Below, piece after piece: positions 5,252-5,252 of a stretch of 5,252 nt of DNA; position 1 is the first letter of the stretch; each line of letters begins with the position of its first letter. Below the pieces are notes generated by a model that saw only the letters and a program-made list of their open reading frames with translations, had not been told where the DNA came from and did no database searches. Source of the stretch: Gemmatimonadota bacterium (lineage in GTDB: Bacteria > Latescibacterota > UBA2968 > UBA8231); NCBI GenBank assembly GCA_028875335.1, contig JAPPEF010000198.1, forward strand, positions 1-5,252, written 5' to 3'. A program made the position numbers and the translations under genes.

Positions 5252-5252
5252 C

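Noticed and set aside
3535..5252. Search for a displaced catalytic core of the cyclopropane synthase in other frames
   Set aside because: No frame shows the SAM-binding VLDIGCGWGG-type motif or YSCAYW-type motif; the core is absent from the window rather than frameshifted.

Overview
The window is GC-rich, bacterial and gene-dense, with no RNA genes, CRISPR array, IS element or phage gene. A family-S1 sulfatase, an Ldh-type oxidoreductase and a phytanoyl-CoA-dioxygenase-like protein stand side by side, next to an intergenic repeat built on GCAGATAGAC units. This mix is typical of Poribacteria, Latescibacterota and Planctomycetota genomes from sponges, seawater or sediment. The assignment is an inference from gene content; no marker gene is present.

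Left block (1-3470, all minus strand, transcribed right to left): sulfatase, then Ldh-family dehydrogenase, then PhyH-family dioxygenase. A good sigma70-type promoter (TTGACA, 16 nt, TACAGT) precedes the sulfatase. The dehydrogenase and dioxygenase overlap by four bases (GTGA), with a perfect GGAGGT Shine-Dalgarno inside the upstream gene, so they are probably translationally coupled. A 75-base gap between sulfatase and dehydrogenase holds a 10-bp tandem repeat and a 9-bp inverted repeat. The block looks like a small catabolic unit (desulfation, NAD(P)-linked oxidation, Fe(II)/2-oxoglutarate oxygenation), but the substrate cannot be read from the sequence.

Middle (3471-4539): a divergent regulatory region of 218 bases, then two plus-strand genes. 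The first is an 84-residue ORF that joins the extreme N-terminus of a cyclopropane-fatty-acid synthase directly to its extreme C-terminus. The whole SAM-binding catalytic core is missing, yet the frame stays open. The second, 38 bases downstream, is an intact stand-alone MOSC-domain protein with a TTG start and a strong Shine-Dalgarno.

Right (4540-5252): a convergent minus-strand gene for a small exported Spy/CpxP-like protein with a Gln-rich then Gly-rich tail, followed by a 121-base spacer and what is probably the last 25 codons of another minus-strand gene running off the window.

The observation most worth a second look is the internally deleted cyclopropane synthase. The apparent junction falls where intact family members carry a similar D-x-R-F-Y-R motif near both ends, which suggests a deletion between short homologous stretches (or an assembly collapse). 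I found no convincing previously undescribed multi-gene system.
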